In this document: positions 28,317 to 39,943 of the stretch, piece after piece
Numbering within the stretch: the first letter of the stretch is position 1
Layout of the letters: each line of letters opens with the position of its first letter
From: Rhizobium sp. CCGE 510
Lineage (GTDB): Bacteria; Pseudomonadota; Alphaproteobacteria; Rhizobiales; Rhizobiaceae
Assembly (NCBI RefSeq): GCF_000292525.1
Contig: NZ_AEYF01000018.1
Coordinates: 248,001-312,000 of the forward strand
Length of the DNA stretch: 64,000 nt
Direction: 5' to 3'
Notes under the pieces: model-generated
What the model saw: only the letters and a program-made list of their open reading frames with translations
The model's database searches: none
What the model was told of the DNA's origin: nothing
Made by a program: the position numbers and the translations under genes

Positions 28317-28831
28317 CCGCACCGAAGATCTTCGGCATTGCCGGCTGGAAGAATTCCGGCAAGACCGGGCTCGCCGTCCGGCTGGTGACCGAGTTCACCC
28401 GCCGCGGCTATAGGATCTCGACGATCAAGCACGCCCATCATGATTTCGACATCGACAAGGTCGGGGCTGACAGCTACCGCCACCGCCAGGCCGGCGCCCA
28501 CGAGGTCACCATCGTCTCCGGCACCCGCTACGCCATCATGCACGAGCTGCGCGGCGACCCCGAACCCGAGTTCGAGGAGATACTCGCCCGTCTCGCCCCC
28601 TGCGATCTCGTGCTGATCGAAGGCTACAAGCGCGAGCCGATCCCGAAAATCGAGGCCCGCCGCCTGGATGCCGCCAATCGCCAACCGCTGGCGCCGAGCG
28701 ATCCCCATATCTGCGCCATCGCCGCGGATCATGCCGTCACGGATACGGCGCTGCCCGTCTTCGATCTAGACGACACAGGCGCCATCGCCGATTTCATCGC
28801 AGCGATCGTCAGCCTTGAACAGCGCCCCTGA
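28313..28831 (+). CDS. mobB: Molybdopterin-guanine dinucleotide biosynthesis protein MobB
   Basis: The 172-residue P-loop GTPase has Walker A GWKNSGKTGLAVRLV near residue 10, then STIKHAHHDFDIDKVGADSYRHRQAGA and LVLIEGYKREPIPKIE, all diagnostic of MobB. It assists MobA in MGD formation. Its start overlaps mobA by four bases. Its last 66 bp overlap the convergent histidine kinase gene on the other strand; both reading frames are well supported there. Confidence 0.95.
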   Translation: MTAPKIFGIAGWKNSGKTGLAVRLVTEFTRRGYRISTIKHAHHDFDIDKVGADSYRHRQAGAHEVTIVSGTRYAIMHELRGDPEPEFEEILARLAPCDLVLIEGYKREPIPKIEARRLDAANRQPLAPSDPHICAIAADHAVTDTALPVFDLDDTGAIADFIAAIVSLEQRP

Positions 28832-30970
28832 ACCACGCGCGCTGACGGATCCGATAACTGGAGCCGTCTCGCGGGCCAGCGCCTTGGCGATTTCCTTGGC
28901 AAGCTGGGCCTGATTATAGGGTTTACCCAATCTCGGAATAGCGATGTCGGTGCCGGCGGGAAGGTCGGCATACCCTGTCGCCAGCACGATCGGCAGCCTC
29001 GGATGAATGTCCCGCACGGCCTCGGTAAGCTGTGCGCCGGTCATACCAGGCATCGAATAGTCGGTGATCATCAGATCGAAATGCTGACCGCTCCTGATCA
29101 ACTCCAGTGCCTCCGCGCCGGAATTTGTCTCGACGACCTCATGGCCGAGATCTTCGAGCATGTCGACCGAACTCATGGCGATCAAGGCATCGTCATCGAC
29201 CAGAAGGATCTTCAGTCCGGAGGCCGCCTGCAGGACGGGCCGCTCTGTCTCGGCCGGCCGCTCCGGGCATCGTTCGGTCGCCGGCAGCCACAACTCCGCC
29301 GTCGTTCCGACCCCAGGCTCGCTTGTCAGAAACAGTGCGCCATTGAGCTGAACGGCAAGCCCATGGATCATCGACAAGCCGAGACCCGTGCCTTTTCCGA
29401 GTTCCTTGGTGGAGAAAAACGGATCGACGGCCTTCTTCAGCGTCTCCGCGTCCATGCCGGTGCCACTGTCAGCCACCGCCAACACGAGATAGGCTCCGTC
29501 GCCCAGATCGCCGCCAGCGCCGACAACCTGTTCTTCGCGCAGCGATATGGACAGCGTCCCCCCATCCGGCATTGCATCCCGGGCATTGACCGCGAGGTTG
29601 AGCAGCGCCAACTCGAGCTGGTTTGCGTCGATCAGCGCCGGCGGCAGTCGTGCCGGGAGATTGGTCTCGATGCTGATCGAGGATCCGACCGAGCGCCGCA
29701 GCAAGTCGTTCATACCGGAGACAAGATCGGCCAGATCGACGGGCTTGACCTGCAGATCCTGCTGTCTGGCAAAAGCCAGCAAACGCTGGGTCAGCGCCGC
29801 TCCGCGTCGCGCGCCCTGAACAGCCCCCTCGACCAGACGCGTTGCTTTGGCATCTCCGGCCACGTGTTTGCCGAGCAGTTCCAGATTTCCGAGAACCACC
29901 ATGAGCAGATTGTTGAAGTCGTGGGCAACGCCGCCTGTGAGTTGGCCGATCGCTTCCATTTTCTGAGATTGGCGAAGCTGCTCCTCGGCTCTTTCACGCT
30001 GGGCGACCTCCTCGAGCAGCGTCTGGTGGGCGGCGTTGACCTCCCGGGTTCGTTCCCTGACGCGCTCTTCGAGGGTTTCATTGAGCCGTCTCAGATTCTC
30101 CTCGATGGTCTTGCGGACGGTGGTATCGGAGCAGACCCCGACAAGCTTCCGGGCTGACCCATATCTGTCCGCATAAAGCTGGGCATGGACCTCGGTCCAA
30201 TGCAGTGAGCCATCCGGCCAGATCGTCCTGTGCTCGATCGAATAGTCACGTTCGGTATCGATCGTCTGGCGCAGGCGTGCCAGCACAAGGTCGCGATCGT
30301 CGGGGTGGATGCTGGCGATCAGATCATCGCGCGTCACCTCGTCATCCGGCCCTCGACCGAAGACCGCTTTGCAGGTCGCCGAGGCCGACAGGGCCATCGT
30401 CGACAGCTCGAGCTCCCACGCACCAAGTCGGCCGGCGGCGAGCGCCGTCTGCAGCCGCCGTTCTCCCTCGCCCAGAGCCTCGAGCCGGGTGCGCGCTTCA
30501 TACTGGCGCAGCCGGCCTTTCAGTGCGGTCCGCGCAACGCTGATGAAGGAGGTGGCATGGAACGGTCTCTCCAGAAAGGTCACGTTGCCAAGGACCTCGG
30601 AAAGTCTGGCGGCGGCGGGATTTCGTTCAGGCCCACCGCCGCGTGGGGTGAGGACGATGAACGGCAGATCGGACCAGCTCGGCTGGGCGGCGACCCAGGC
30701 AGCGATCGGTGTCAGATCACCGCCGCGGACGGCCTCCTCAGTCAGAACACCAACCGCGACTTCGTCATCGAGTGATGACGCGAAGAGGTTCAAATCGGTG
30801 ACGGCTATCGATGTCAGCCCGGTCTCATCGATCAACGATGCCGCGACCTGGGCGTCGCGTCCGGCCGGGGCATAGATCAGGGCCTTCGGGTTGTGGAAAT
30901 TAGGAATTGCCGCCGTCCTCGCTGCCGGTTGGCAAAAGCGGAGCGGACGTCGAGACGAATTCCGGAACAC
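28766..30970 (-). CDS. Hybrid sensor histidine kinase with N-terminal receiver-like and PAS domains
   Basis: The protein has up to 734 residues. An N-terminal receiver-like domain (about 28-150, ALIYAPAGRDAQVAASLI) is followed by a PAS domain (about 180-300), a coiled helix, a HisKA-type H-box GGVAHDFNNLLMVV (H near 348), an HATPase (NLAVNARDAMPDGG, GTGLGLSMIHG) and a C-terminal receiver with phospho-acceptor in MITDYSMPG near 637. It has no membrane spans and is soluble. The start is uncertain because the frame overlaps the KaiC-like gene by 71 bp and no better start follows. Co-transcription with the KaiC-like ATPase is likely. Confidence 0.88.
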   Translation of the reverse strand: MFRNSSRRPLRFCQPAARTAAIPNFHNPKALIYAPAGRDAQVAASLIDETGLTSIAVTDLNLFASSLDDEVAVGVLTEEAVRGGDLTPIAAWVAAQPSWSDLPFIVLTPRGGGPERNPAAARLSEVLGNVTFLERPFHATSFISVARTALKGRLRQYEARTRLEALGEGERRLQTALAAGRLGAWELELSTMALSASATCKAVFGRGPDDEVTRDDLIASIHPDDRDLVLARLRQTIDTERDYSIEHRTIWPDGSLHWTEVHAQLYADRYGSARKLVGVCSDTTVRKTIEENLRRLNETLEERVRERTREVNAAHQTLLEEVAQRERAEEQLRQSQKMEAIGQLTGGVAHDFNNLLMVVLGNLELLGKHVAGDAKATRLVEGAVQGARRGAALTQRLLAFARQQDLQVKPVDLADLVSGMNDLLRRSVGSSISIETNLPARLPPALIDANQLELALLNLAVNARDAMPDGGTLSISLREEQVVGAGGDLGDGAYLVLAVADSGTGMDAETLKKAVDPFFSTKELGKGTGLGLSMIHGLAVQLNGALFLTSEPGVGTTAELWLPATERCPERPAETERPVLQAASGLKILLVDDDALIAMSSVDMLEDLGHEVVETNSGAEALELIRSGQHFDLMITDYSMPGMTGAQLTEAVRDIHPRLPIVLATGYADLPAGTDIAIPRLGKPYNQAQLAKEIAKALARETAPVIGSVSARGSGALFKADDRCDEIGDGACVV

Positions 30971-32411
30971 CGCTAAGCACGCCCTGGAAACCGACGATGG
31001 GCTCTCCGAATGTCAGGCCGCCGGCATCGATCCGATACTCCCGGATGGTGTCCTCGTGGTGGCCGGTCCTCTTCTTGATAACGGAGATCGCCCGCCGCAC
31101 ACGTCCCACCGCCTCGAAGTATCGCAGCAGGATGACCGTGTCCGCGAGATAGGTCACGTCGACGGGAGCCTTCATGTCGCCGACCAGTCCATGCTGGGCC
31201 ACGGTGAGGAAGGTGTTTGCGCCTTGCCTGTTCAGATATTGCAGCAGCTCGTGCATATGCAATATCAGCGAATTCTCATCCGGCATCGAGGCCTGATAAC
31301 CGTTGATGCTGTCGATGATCACGGTCTTCGCTCCCGATCTGTCAACCGAAGCACAGACGCGATTGGCGAATTCACCCGGTGACAGCTCCGCGGCATCGAG
31401 CTGCTCGATATGCAGCAGACCCTCATCTCTCAGCGCCTCGAGATCCATGCCGAGCTGTTTCAGGCGCGTGAACAGCAAGCCGAGCTCCTCGTCAAAAATG
31501 AAAACAGCCGCTTTTTCGCCGCGTGCGATCGCCGCCATTACAAATTGAAAAGCAAGGGTGCTCTTGCCTGTGCCGGCGGGACCAAGGATCAGCGTGCTCG
31601 ATCCTCGCTCGAGCCCACCGCCGAGAAGTAGGTCCAGACCGGCAATACCGCTGGAAAGCTGATCGCGAGCATAACTTGTCCTGTGTTCGGCGGCGACGAG
31701 GCGCGGAAACACGACGACACCGCCGGTCTGGATGGTGAAATCGTGGTAGCCACCGCGGAAAGCCTGGCCGCGGTATTTCGTTACCCTCAAGCGTCGCCGT
31801 TCGGAACCGTAGTTCGGCGCCAGCTCGTCGAGATGGATGACCCCATGCACCACGCTGTGGACCGTCTTGTCGAGCGTGTCGGAGGTCAGATCGTCGAGGA
31901 GAAGCACGGTCGCCCCTTGTCGGGCGAAGTAATGTTTCAGCGCCAGGATCTGCCTGCGGTAGCGCAGCGAGCTTTGCGCGAGCAGCCTTATTTCGGAAAG
32001 GCTGTCGAGAACCACCCGGCTCGGCTTGACCCGCTCGAAAGCTGCGAAGATTTCTCGCGTCGACTCGCCGAGTTCAAGATCCGAAGAATAAAGCAGGCTT
32101 TGTTGCTGGTCGGCATCGAGCAGGCTTTCCGGAGGCACGAGTTCGAAGACCTCGATATTGTCGTCGATCACCATGCCATGCGATGCGGCACCCGCACGGA
32201 GCTCGCTGTCGGTTTCCGACAGGGTTATGTAGAGTCCCTTCTCGCCGAGCCGAGCCCCTTCGATCAGGAACTGCAGCGCGATCGTCGTCTTGCCCGCTCC
32301 CGGATTTCCCTCCAGGAGAAACACGTGGCCGATGGAAAGGCCCCCCGCCAGAATTGTGTCCAAACCGGACACGCCGGTCCGGGCCTTCGTGGCAGATGCA
32401 GCAGTATTCAT
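30900..32411 (-). CDS. KaiC-like two-domain RecA-type ATPase
   Basis: This 503-residue protein has two tandem KaiC/RadA domains. The first has GLDTILAGGLSIGHVFLLEG, Walker A GNPGAGKTT near residue 35 and Walker B RVVLDSLSEIRLLAQ. The second has GIAGLDLLLGGGLERGSS, Walker A GPAGTGKST near 278, the acidic DEE after the strand FIFDEEL, and Walker B TVIIDSINGY. Cyanobacterial KaiC keeps time with KaiA and KaiB; neither is visible here. KaiC-like proteins in rhizobia are often paired with hybrid histidine kinases, as here. A stress or rhythmic signalling role is plausible but unproven. Confidence 0.9.
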   Translation of the reverse strand: MNTAASATKARTGVSGLDTILAGGLSIGHVFLLEGNPGAGKTTIALQFLIEGARLGEKGLYITLSETDSELRAGAASHGMVIDDNIEVFELVPPESLLDADQQQSLLYSSDLELGESTREIFAAFERVKPSRVVLDSLSEIRLLAQSSLRYRRQILALKHYFARQGATVLLLDDLTSDTLDKTVHSVVHGVIHLDELAPNYGSERRRLRVTKYRGQAFRGGYHDFTIQTGGVVVFPRLVAAEHRTSYARDQLSSGIAGLDLLLGGGLERGSSTLILGPAGTGKSTLAFQFVMAAIARGEKAAVFIFDEELGLLFTRLKQLGMDLEALRDEGLLHIEQLDAAELSPGEFANRVCASVDRSGAKTVIIDSINGYQASMPDENSLILHMHELLQYLNRQGANTFLTVAQHGLVGDMKAPVDVTYLADTVILLRYFEAVGRVRRAISVIKKRTGHHEDTIREYRIDAGGLTFGEPIVGFQGVLSGVPEFVSTSAPLLPTGSEDGGNS

Positions 32412-32571
32412 TCATTGTTTCCTTCGGTTTCAAAAGTGAATTAGTGGCGAGTGGTAGAATGTCAAATCGCCGGCGCAGTATGCTTTCGCCCCCGGTAGAG
32501 AGCCTGTCGAGCGTTGCAATAGGGATTAGCACGGATAGCTGCTCGTTATTAGCGACCGGAGATAACGGCCT

Positions 32572-33465
<894 letters not shown>

Positions 33466-33604
33466 TTATGAAACTTTCTCATGAGTTCTTGCCGTTTATA
33501 CCATCTAATCGCTGCCAGGCCCACGCGCTAAATAGCTTGCATCCCAGGCGGACGCCCGGCCCGCCCACCGGCCTGTCCACCCCCGATGTTGAAAGGAAGA
33601 TAAG

Positions 33605-35004
<1,400 letters not shown>

Positions 35005-35039
35005 GAAGCGATGTCATCCCCAAGAGATCACCGAGGCCA

Positions 35040-35176
35040 GCCCCTTATCCGGCTGCCGCCACCTTCTCCCCGCAGGCGGGGCGAAGGGACCTGCCGCACC
35101 CTCTCGGTTCCCACCTCGCTCTCGCGGGGCACGTCCCCTCGCCCCGTTTTACGGGGAGAGGGTTAGGGTGAGGGGC
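35040..35176. repeat. Intergenic palindromic repeat, family A (copy 2)
   Basis: This is a second copy of the 1688-1828 element, with matching ends (GCCCCTTA and TGAGGGGC) and the same internal order of two GC-rich hairpins and a ctcgcggggcacgtcccctc spacer. It lies between the convergent aldo/keto reductase and GST genes. The two copies point the same way. Confidence 0.85.
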
Positions 35177-35248
35177 AGCCCATCGGCGCGAACCGCACAG
35201 TTGTGGAGGATGACGCCCAGTAACGAACGAGGTCGATCACCAATTGCG

Positions 35249-35884
35249 TCATCGTCTCGGCACCGGTGCATTCTCCTGGAAAGCCGGTATCACCTCAAGC
35301 CTCGCGACGATCTCCGCGATATTCGGCCACCGGGCGAGATCGAAGCCCATGCGCCCGGCGCTGATTGCCTGCGGGAAGAGGAAGATGTCGGCAATACCCG
35401 GTCGATCTCCGACCGCGAAGATTCCCTCTCTGCGGCCGGCAATCATCGTCTCCACAGCCGCCATTCCCTCGCCGACCCAATGGCGGCTCCAGGCGGCAAT
35501 AGCATCGGCATCGGCCTGAAAGGCCGCGCGCAAATGCAGGCCGATCCGCGGCGGCAGCAGCGCATGGATCTCGGCGGCGATCGCAAGCGCGATCGACCGC
35601 GCCAGCGCCCTGCCCTCCGCCGTGTCCGGCAGCAGCGGCGGTTCCGGCTGAAGCTCGTCGAGATATTCGATGATCGCCAGCGATTGGGTGATGAGGACAC
35701 CGCTATCCGTCAGCAAGGCCGGCACCAGCCCCTGCGGGTTGACGCTGCGATATCCGGCCTGCCGGCTCTCGGCCTCCTCACCGAGAATGGTCACCGGCAG
35801 CGCTTCCGCCGTCAGTCCCTTCAGGGCGAGCGCGATCCGGACCCTCGATGTCGCCGAGGAAATCTCGTTCTGATAGAGCTTCAC
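35249..35884 (-). CDS. Glutathione S-transferase, zeta/maleylacetoacetate-isomerase-like
   Basis: The 211-residue protein begins KLYQNEISSATSRVRIALALKG, close to the zeta-class GST motif SSCSxRVRIAL, and has NPQGLVPALL and ITQSLAIIEYLDEL for glutathione binding. In zeta GSTs the cysteine of SSCS helps catalysis; here it is alanine, so isomerase activity is questionable. No homogentisate or tyrosine catabolism genes are adjacent. It could be a general detoxifying enzyme in this stress-related stretch. Confidence 0.87.
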   Translation of the reverse strand: MKLYQNEISSATSRVRIALALKGLTAEALPVTILGEEAESRQAGYRSVNPQGLVPALLTDSGVLITQSLAIIEYLDELQPEPPLLPDTAEGRALARSIALAIAAEIHALLPPRIGLHLRAAFQADADAIAAWSRHWVGEGMAAVETMIAGRREGIFAVGDRPGIADIFLFPQAISAGRMGFDLARWPNIAEIVARLEVIPAFQENAPVPRR

Positions 35885-35903
35885 TGTCTTTCTCCTTGGT
35901 GAT

Positions 35904-36032
35904 TTAGAACGGAGCGGCGGACGCCACCGTTAGCAAGCCCACAAGCGGCGAAGGCTCCTGAGAGCTTATGTCGTAGATGCACGGAGCGGCGAAGACCACC
36001 GCTCCCAGAATGCAGATGATCATCAATTTCAT
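35904..36032 (-). CDS. Small single-span membrane or exported protein
   Basis: The product has 42 residues from the ATG at 36032, preceded by ggagg at ideal spacing, which is the main reason to accept it. The N-terminal KLMIICILGAVVFAAPCIYD is a hydrophobic helix like a signal peptide or membrane anchor. The remainder is short and uncharged. No family is recognised. It lies between the Ohr and GST genes, 19 bp before the GST start on the same strand, and may be co-transcribed with it. Confidence 0.5.
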   Translation of the reverse strand: MKLMIICILGAVVFAAPCIYDISSQEPSPLVGLLTVASAAPF

Positions 36033-36097
36033 CAAATCCTCCATCGGCAAGGCCCGATTGGCCTCGCCCTGTTTGCCTTCAACGGGCAATCGATCCG

Positions 36098-36514
36098 TCA
36101 GGCAATGGTCAATTCGACATGGATATTGCCGCGCGTCGCCTTCGAATAGGGGCAAGTCCGGTGGGCCTCATCCACCAATGCCTTCGCGACGTCGGCTTCG
36201 ATACCAGGCAGGCTGACCTTGAGGCGGGCCTGCAGGAAATAATCGCCGTCGCTCGCCCCGAGATCGACCTCGGCATTCACGGCTGTCTCTGCCGGAAGCC
36301 TGACCTTCAGTTTGCCCGCGGCAATGCCGATCGCGCCGATGAAGCAGGCCGACCAGCCGGCTGCGAAAAGCTGTTCGGGATTGGTGCCGGGCCGGGCGCT
36401 GCCGGGCGGCGAGAGCTTGATATCGAGCTGGCCGTCGTCGCTCTGCGACGCGCCGTCACGCCCACCGGTGGTGCGGGTCTTGCCGGTATAGAGAACCTTG
36501 TCGATCTTGGTCAT
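36098..36514 (-). CDS. Organic hydroperoxide resistance protein (Ohr/OsmC family)
   Basis: The 138-residue thiol peroxidase has the two catalytic cysteines of Ohr in AGWSACFIGAI near residue 56 and HRTCPYSKATRGN near 120, plus the N-terminal VLYTGKTRTTGGRDG. It detoxifies organic hydroperoxides using lipoylated partners. The usual OhrR repressor is not adjacent, so regulation is unclear; the two-component system 0.2 kb away is one candidate. Confidence 0.95.
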   Translation of the reverse strand: MTKIDKVLYTGKTRTTGGRDGASQSDDGQLDIKLSPPGSARPGTNPEQLFAAGWSACFIGAIGIAAGKLKVRLPAETAVNAEVDLGASDGDYFLQARLKVSLPGIEADVAKALVDEAHRTCPYSKATRGNIHVELTIA

Positions 36515-36724
36515 GGAAACACTCCTGTTTGCGTCGCTTTGCGCGAGTGGTCGCTACTCGCGACCGGATCACCTCGGGCGATCGGGTTGAACGGAGTGTG
36601 GTTTGACTGGCTGGTACATCCGCCATGTTTCAGAAATCGGTAGAAATGTCACAAAACGTAGCATCCGCTATCCACGACATCTTTCCGTACAAAACCGTCG
36701 GAAAACTTCCGGCGGCTGCAATTA

Positions 36725-38047
36725 TCACCGGAGGGTGACTTCGGCTGCCAGCCCACCGCCGACACGATTGTACAGCCGAAGCGATCCGCCGATCTTCGCC
36801 GTCAGCTGCTGGGCGATCGCAAGCCCGAGACCGGTGCCGCCGGTCTCCCGGTTGCGGGATTGCTCCAGCCGGAAGAAGGGCTGCATGGCAGCGTCGAGCA
36901 TATCGTCGGGAATGCCCGGACCGCGATCCATCACGGTGATGACGATATCGTTTTCCGTGCTGTGCCCAACGCTGATTTCGGCAGCACCGGCAAACTTCAA
37001 CGCATTGTCGATGAAGTTCGACAGGATGCGGCGAAGGGCGTGCGGCTTGGTGAGGGCGGCGCCCTGAACCAGGCCGACAACGGCGACGGCCTTGCCGGTA
37101 TCCTGGTAGTCGTAGGCTATGCTGTCGATGAACGAGGCGAGATCGATGCGGGCGCTCTTCTCGCCATTGCCGTGGGCGCTGCGGGCATAAGCTATGCCGT
37201 CCTGGACGAGGCGCTGGATCTCGCCGAGATCGTGCACCAGCTTGTCCTTCTCAGGCGAGTCTTCCGCCATGTCGGCGCGCAGCCGCATGCGAGTAATCGG
37301 CGTCTGCAGGTCATGCGAGATGGCCGCCAATATCTGCACCCGCTCTTCGAGGTAATGGGCAATCCTGTCCCGCATCGCGTTGAAGGCGCGTGCCGCATGC
37401 GCAACCTCGCTCGGCCCCGTTTCGCTCAAGGCCGAGCCATCCTTGTTGGGATCCAGGGCATCGGCGGCCGCGGCAAGCGCGCCGAGCGGCCGGATCGCCT
37501 GGCGGACGGCATACCAGGTACAGAGGATGAGCAGCGCCATCTGGACGGCGAAGACATAGGGCAGCCATGCGGCGATCGGCATGACGCCCTTCGGTGTGAC
37601 GTCGATCGTCAGCGGGCTTCCGTCGCTCAGCGTCAGATGCGCCTGCAACCGGTTCACCTCGCCCGGAATCCGTTCGATCCGGATCGGAAAGCGATGCCCG
37701 ATCGCCTCCTCGATCTTGCCTGCGATCTCGCCCCCCTTGCTCGATGTGTCCGGCACGCCCGAAAGCCCAGGTCCGAGCACGAAGCGGTAGTTGCCGCGGC
37801 CGAGCCGATCCAGCAGATCACCGCGTTCGCCCGGCGGAAGCCGGTCGAGAACGGCAATCGACGTCGCAACATCGTTCTCCAGCGTGCCGAGCATCACCGC
37901 CTTGGCCGACATGGTGCGCTCCATATAGAGCACGCTGAACGACAGCCCGTAGGCCAGCGCCAGGCCGATCAGCAGGATGAGGAAGATCCGCGATCGCAAC
38001 GTGCTCGGCCACATCGAGCCCGAAAGCAAAGCGATCGCCGCCCTCAT
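36725..38047 (-). CDS. Sensor histidine kinase
   Basis: The 440-residue membrane kinase has a first transmembrane segment at about residues 15-38, a periplasmic domain of about 120 residues, a second segment at about 162-182 and a HAMP linker. The H-box is ISHDLQTPITRMRLRAD (H near 245), followed by ATPase motifs NFIDNALKF, DRGPGIPDDML and GGTGLGLAIAQQL. It starts by overlapping the response-regulator stop by four bases. The signal is unknown; the neighbouring hydroperoxide and redox genes are possible targets. Confidence 0.94.
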   Translation of the reverse strand: MRAAIALLSGSMWPSTLRSRIFLILLIGLALAYGLSFSVLYMERTMSAKAVMLGTLENDVATSIAVLDRLPPGERGDLLDRLGRGNYRFVLGPGLSGVPDTSSKGGEIAGKIEEAIGHRFPIRIERIPGEVNRLQAHLTLSDGSPLTIDVTPKGVMPIAAWLPYVFAVQMALLILCTWYAVRQAIRPLGALAAAADALDPNKDGSALSETGPSEVAHAARAFNAMRDRIAHYLEERVQILAAISHDLQTPITRMRLRADMAEDSPEKDKLVHDLGEIQRLVQDGIAYARSAHGNGEKSARIDLASFIDSIAYDYQDTGKAVAVVGLVQGAALTKPHALRRILSNFIDNALKFAGAAEISVGHSTENDIVITVMDRGPGIPDDMLDAAMQPFFRLEQSRNRETGGTGLGLAIAQQLTAKIGGSLRLYNRVGGGLAAEVTLR

Positions 38048-38784
38048 TGACGCGGCTCCGAGATTTCCACCGGAACCGAAAACACATAACCTTCGCTGCG
38101 CACCGTCTTGATGTAGATCGGTTCGCGAGCATCGTCGCCGAGCCGCTGCCGCAGGCGGCTGACCAGCAGATCGATCGAACGATCGAAGAGATCGGCGTCG
38201 CGGCCCTGCGTCAGGCTGAGCAGCTGGTCGCGGTTGAGCACCCGCTGCGGATGGTCGATGAAGACGCGAAGCAGACGGTATTCGGCGCCGCTGAGCGCAA
38301 TCGCCGTTCCCTCCCTGTCGAGAAGATGCCGGCCGACCGTATCGAGCCGCCAGTCGCCGAAAGTCAACAACTGTCCTGCCTCGCTGATCTGCAGGTTGGG
38401 CGGCAGCATTCGCGTCCGCCGCAGCACCGCCTTGATGCGGGCAAGAAGCTCGCGTGCGGCAAAGGGCTTGGCAAGATAGTCGTCGGCGCCCATCTCCAGC
38501 CCGAGAACCCTGTCCATCTCGTCGGTCCGCGCCGTCAGCATCAGGACCGGGATCGCCTTATGCCGCCCTGCCCGCAGTTCGCGGCAGAGCACCAGCCCGT
38601 CGTCGCCGGGCATCATCACGTCGAGCACGATCAGGTCGACGGCATTGCCTTCGAGAAAGCTGCGCATCTGCCGCCCGTCTGCCGCCACACTTGTCCTCAG
38701 GCCGTTCTTCTGCAGATAGCCCGATACCAGCTCGCGGATTTCACGATCGTCGTCGACGACCAGGATGTGATCGACATGATCCAT
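38044..38784 (-). CDS. OmpR-family response regulator
   Basis: The 246-residue protein has an N-terminal receiver with acidic pocket DDDRE and phospho-acceptor in LIVLDVMMPGDDG near residue 56, a lysine in YLAKPFAARELLAR, and a C-terminal winged helix with LLRVFIDHPQRVLNRDQLL and DRSIDLLVSRLRQRLGD. It is coupled to the downstream histidine kinase by an ATGA overlap and should bind DNA when phosphorylated. Confidence 0.96.
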   Translation of the reverse strand: MDHVDHILVVDDDREIRELVSGYLQKNGLRTSVAADGRQMRSFLEGNAVDLIVLDVMMPGDDGLVLCRELRAGRHKAIPVLMLTARTDEMDRVLGLEMGADDYLAKPFAARELLARIKAVLRRTRMLPPNLQISEAGQLLTFGDWRLDTVGRHLLDREGTAIALSGAEYRLLRVFIDHPQRVLNRDQLLSLTQGRDADLFDRSIDLLVSRLRQRLGDDAREPIYIKTVRSEGYVFSVPVEISEPRQ

Positions 38785-38896
38785 TTTTCCCTACCCTTAC
38801 CGATACCAGCGGCCGCGCCCTCCGCCCCGATGATCGAGGCGGCTGACGCGACCTACGCATATTCCGCCGGCCGGAGCAACGCGCCAGCGGCGTCGA

Positions 38897-39943
38897 TCAA
38901 AAGCGGTCGACGTCGATGACCGCCTGGGCGAAGGCCTGCGGCGCTTCCTGCGGCAGATTGTGGCCGATGCCGCCGTTAATCGTGCGATGCTCGTATTTGC
39001 CGGAAAATTTTCCGGCATAGGCAGAAGGCTGCGGATGCGGCGCGCCGTTGGCATCCCCCTCCATGGTGATCGTCGGCACCGAAATCATCGGCAGTGCGGC
39101 AAGCCTCGTCTCGTAGTCGTCATACTTGGCCTCGCCTTCAACAAGTCCGAGGCGCCAGCGGTAATTGTGAATGACAATTTCGACATGGTCAGGATTGTCG
39201 AAGGCTGCGGCCGATTTGTCGAAGGTCGCATCGTCGAAATTCCACTTTGGCGACGCGGTCTGCCAGATGAGCTTTGCGAAATCATGGGTATTGCTCGCGT
39301 AACCCTCACGACCACGTTCGGTTGCAAAATAAAACTGGTACCACCAAGCCAGTTCCGCCTTCGGCGGCAACGGCTTCTTGTTGGCCTCCTGGCTGCCGAT
39401 CAGGTAGCCGCTCACCGACACCATCGCCTTGCAGCGCTCCGGCCACAATGCCGCCATAATGTTGGCGGTCCGCCCGCCCCAGTCATAGCCGGCAATCACC
39501 GCCTTCTCGATATCGAGCGCATCGAGCAGCGCGATCATATCGGCAGCCAGCGCCGACGGCTGGCCGTTGCGGGCTGTTGCTTGGTCCAGAAACCTCGTCG
39601 TGCCGTAACCGCGCAGATAAGGCACGATCACCCGGTAGCCCGCAGAGGCAAGCAGCGGCGCGACGTCGACGAAACTATAGATGTCGTATGGCCAGCCATG
39701 CAGCAGCAGCACGACCGGGCCATCCGCCTTGCCCGCCTCGGCATAACCGATATCCAGCACCCCGGCATTCACCTGCTTCAGCGCTTCGAAGGACGTGTTG
39801 GTTCCGGCCTTCACCGCAGGCAGGGACGCGGCGGGCGCGGATTGAGCCGCGGCCGTGCCGGCCACGCCGAATTCGACTGCCGCAAGCGCGACTGCGGTCA
39901 TGCCGAAGAAACGGCGGCGGTTGTGGTTGATTTGCTCTGACAT
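38897..39943 (-). CDS. Tat-exported alpha/beta hydrolase, epoxide-hydrolase-like
   Basis: The 348-residue precursor has an N-terminal twin-arginine region NHNRRRFFGMTAVALAAVEFG followed by an alanine-rich cut site near residue 35, so it is probably exported folded by Tat. The catalytic domain has LLHGWPYDIYSF (oxyanion) and the aspartate nucleophile in AGYDWGGRTANIM, the signature of epoxide hydrolases and haloalkane dehalogenases. The C-terminal GGIGHNLPQEAP carries the histidine. It is divergent from the DipZ-like gene. Confidence 0.88.
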   Translation of the reverse strand: MSEQINHNRRRFFGMTAVALAAVEFGVAGTAAAQSAPAASLPAVKAGTNTSFEALKQVNAGVLDIGYAEAGKADGPVVLLLHGWPYDIYSFVDVAPLLASAGYRVIVPYLRGYGTTRFLDQATARNGQPSALAADMIALLDALDIEKAVIAGYDWGGRTANIMAALWPERCKAMVSVSGYLIGSQEANKKPLPPKAELAWWYQFYFATERGREGYASNTHDFAKLIWQTASPKWNFDDATFDKSAAAFDNPDHVEIVIHNYRWRLGLVEGEAKYDDYETRLAALPMISVPTITMEGDANGAPHPQPSAYAGKFSGKYEHRTINGGIGHNLPQEAPQAFAQAVIDVDRF

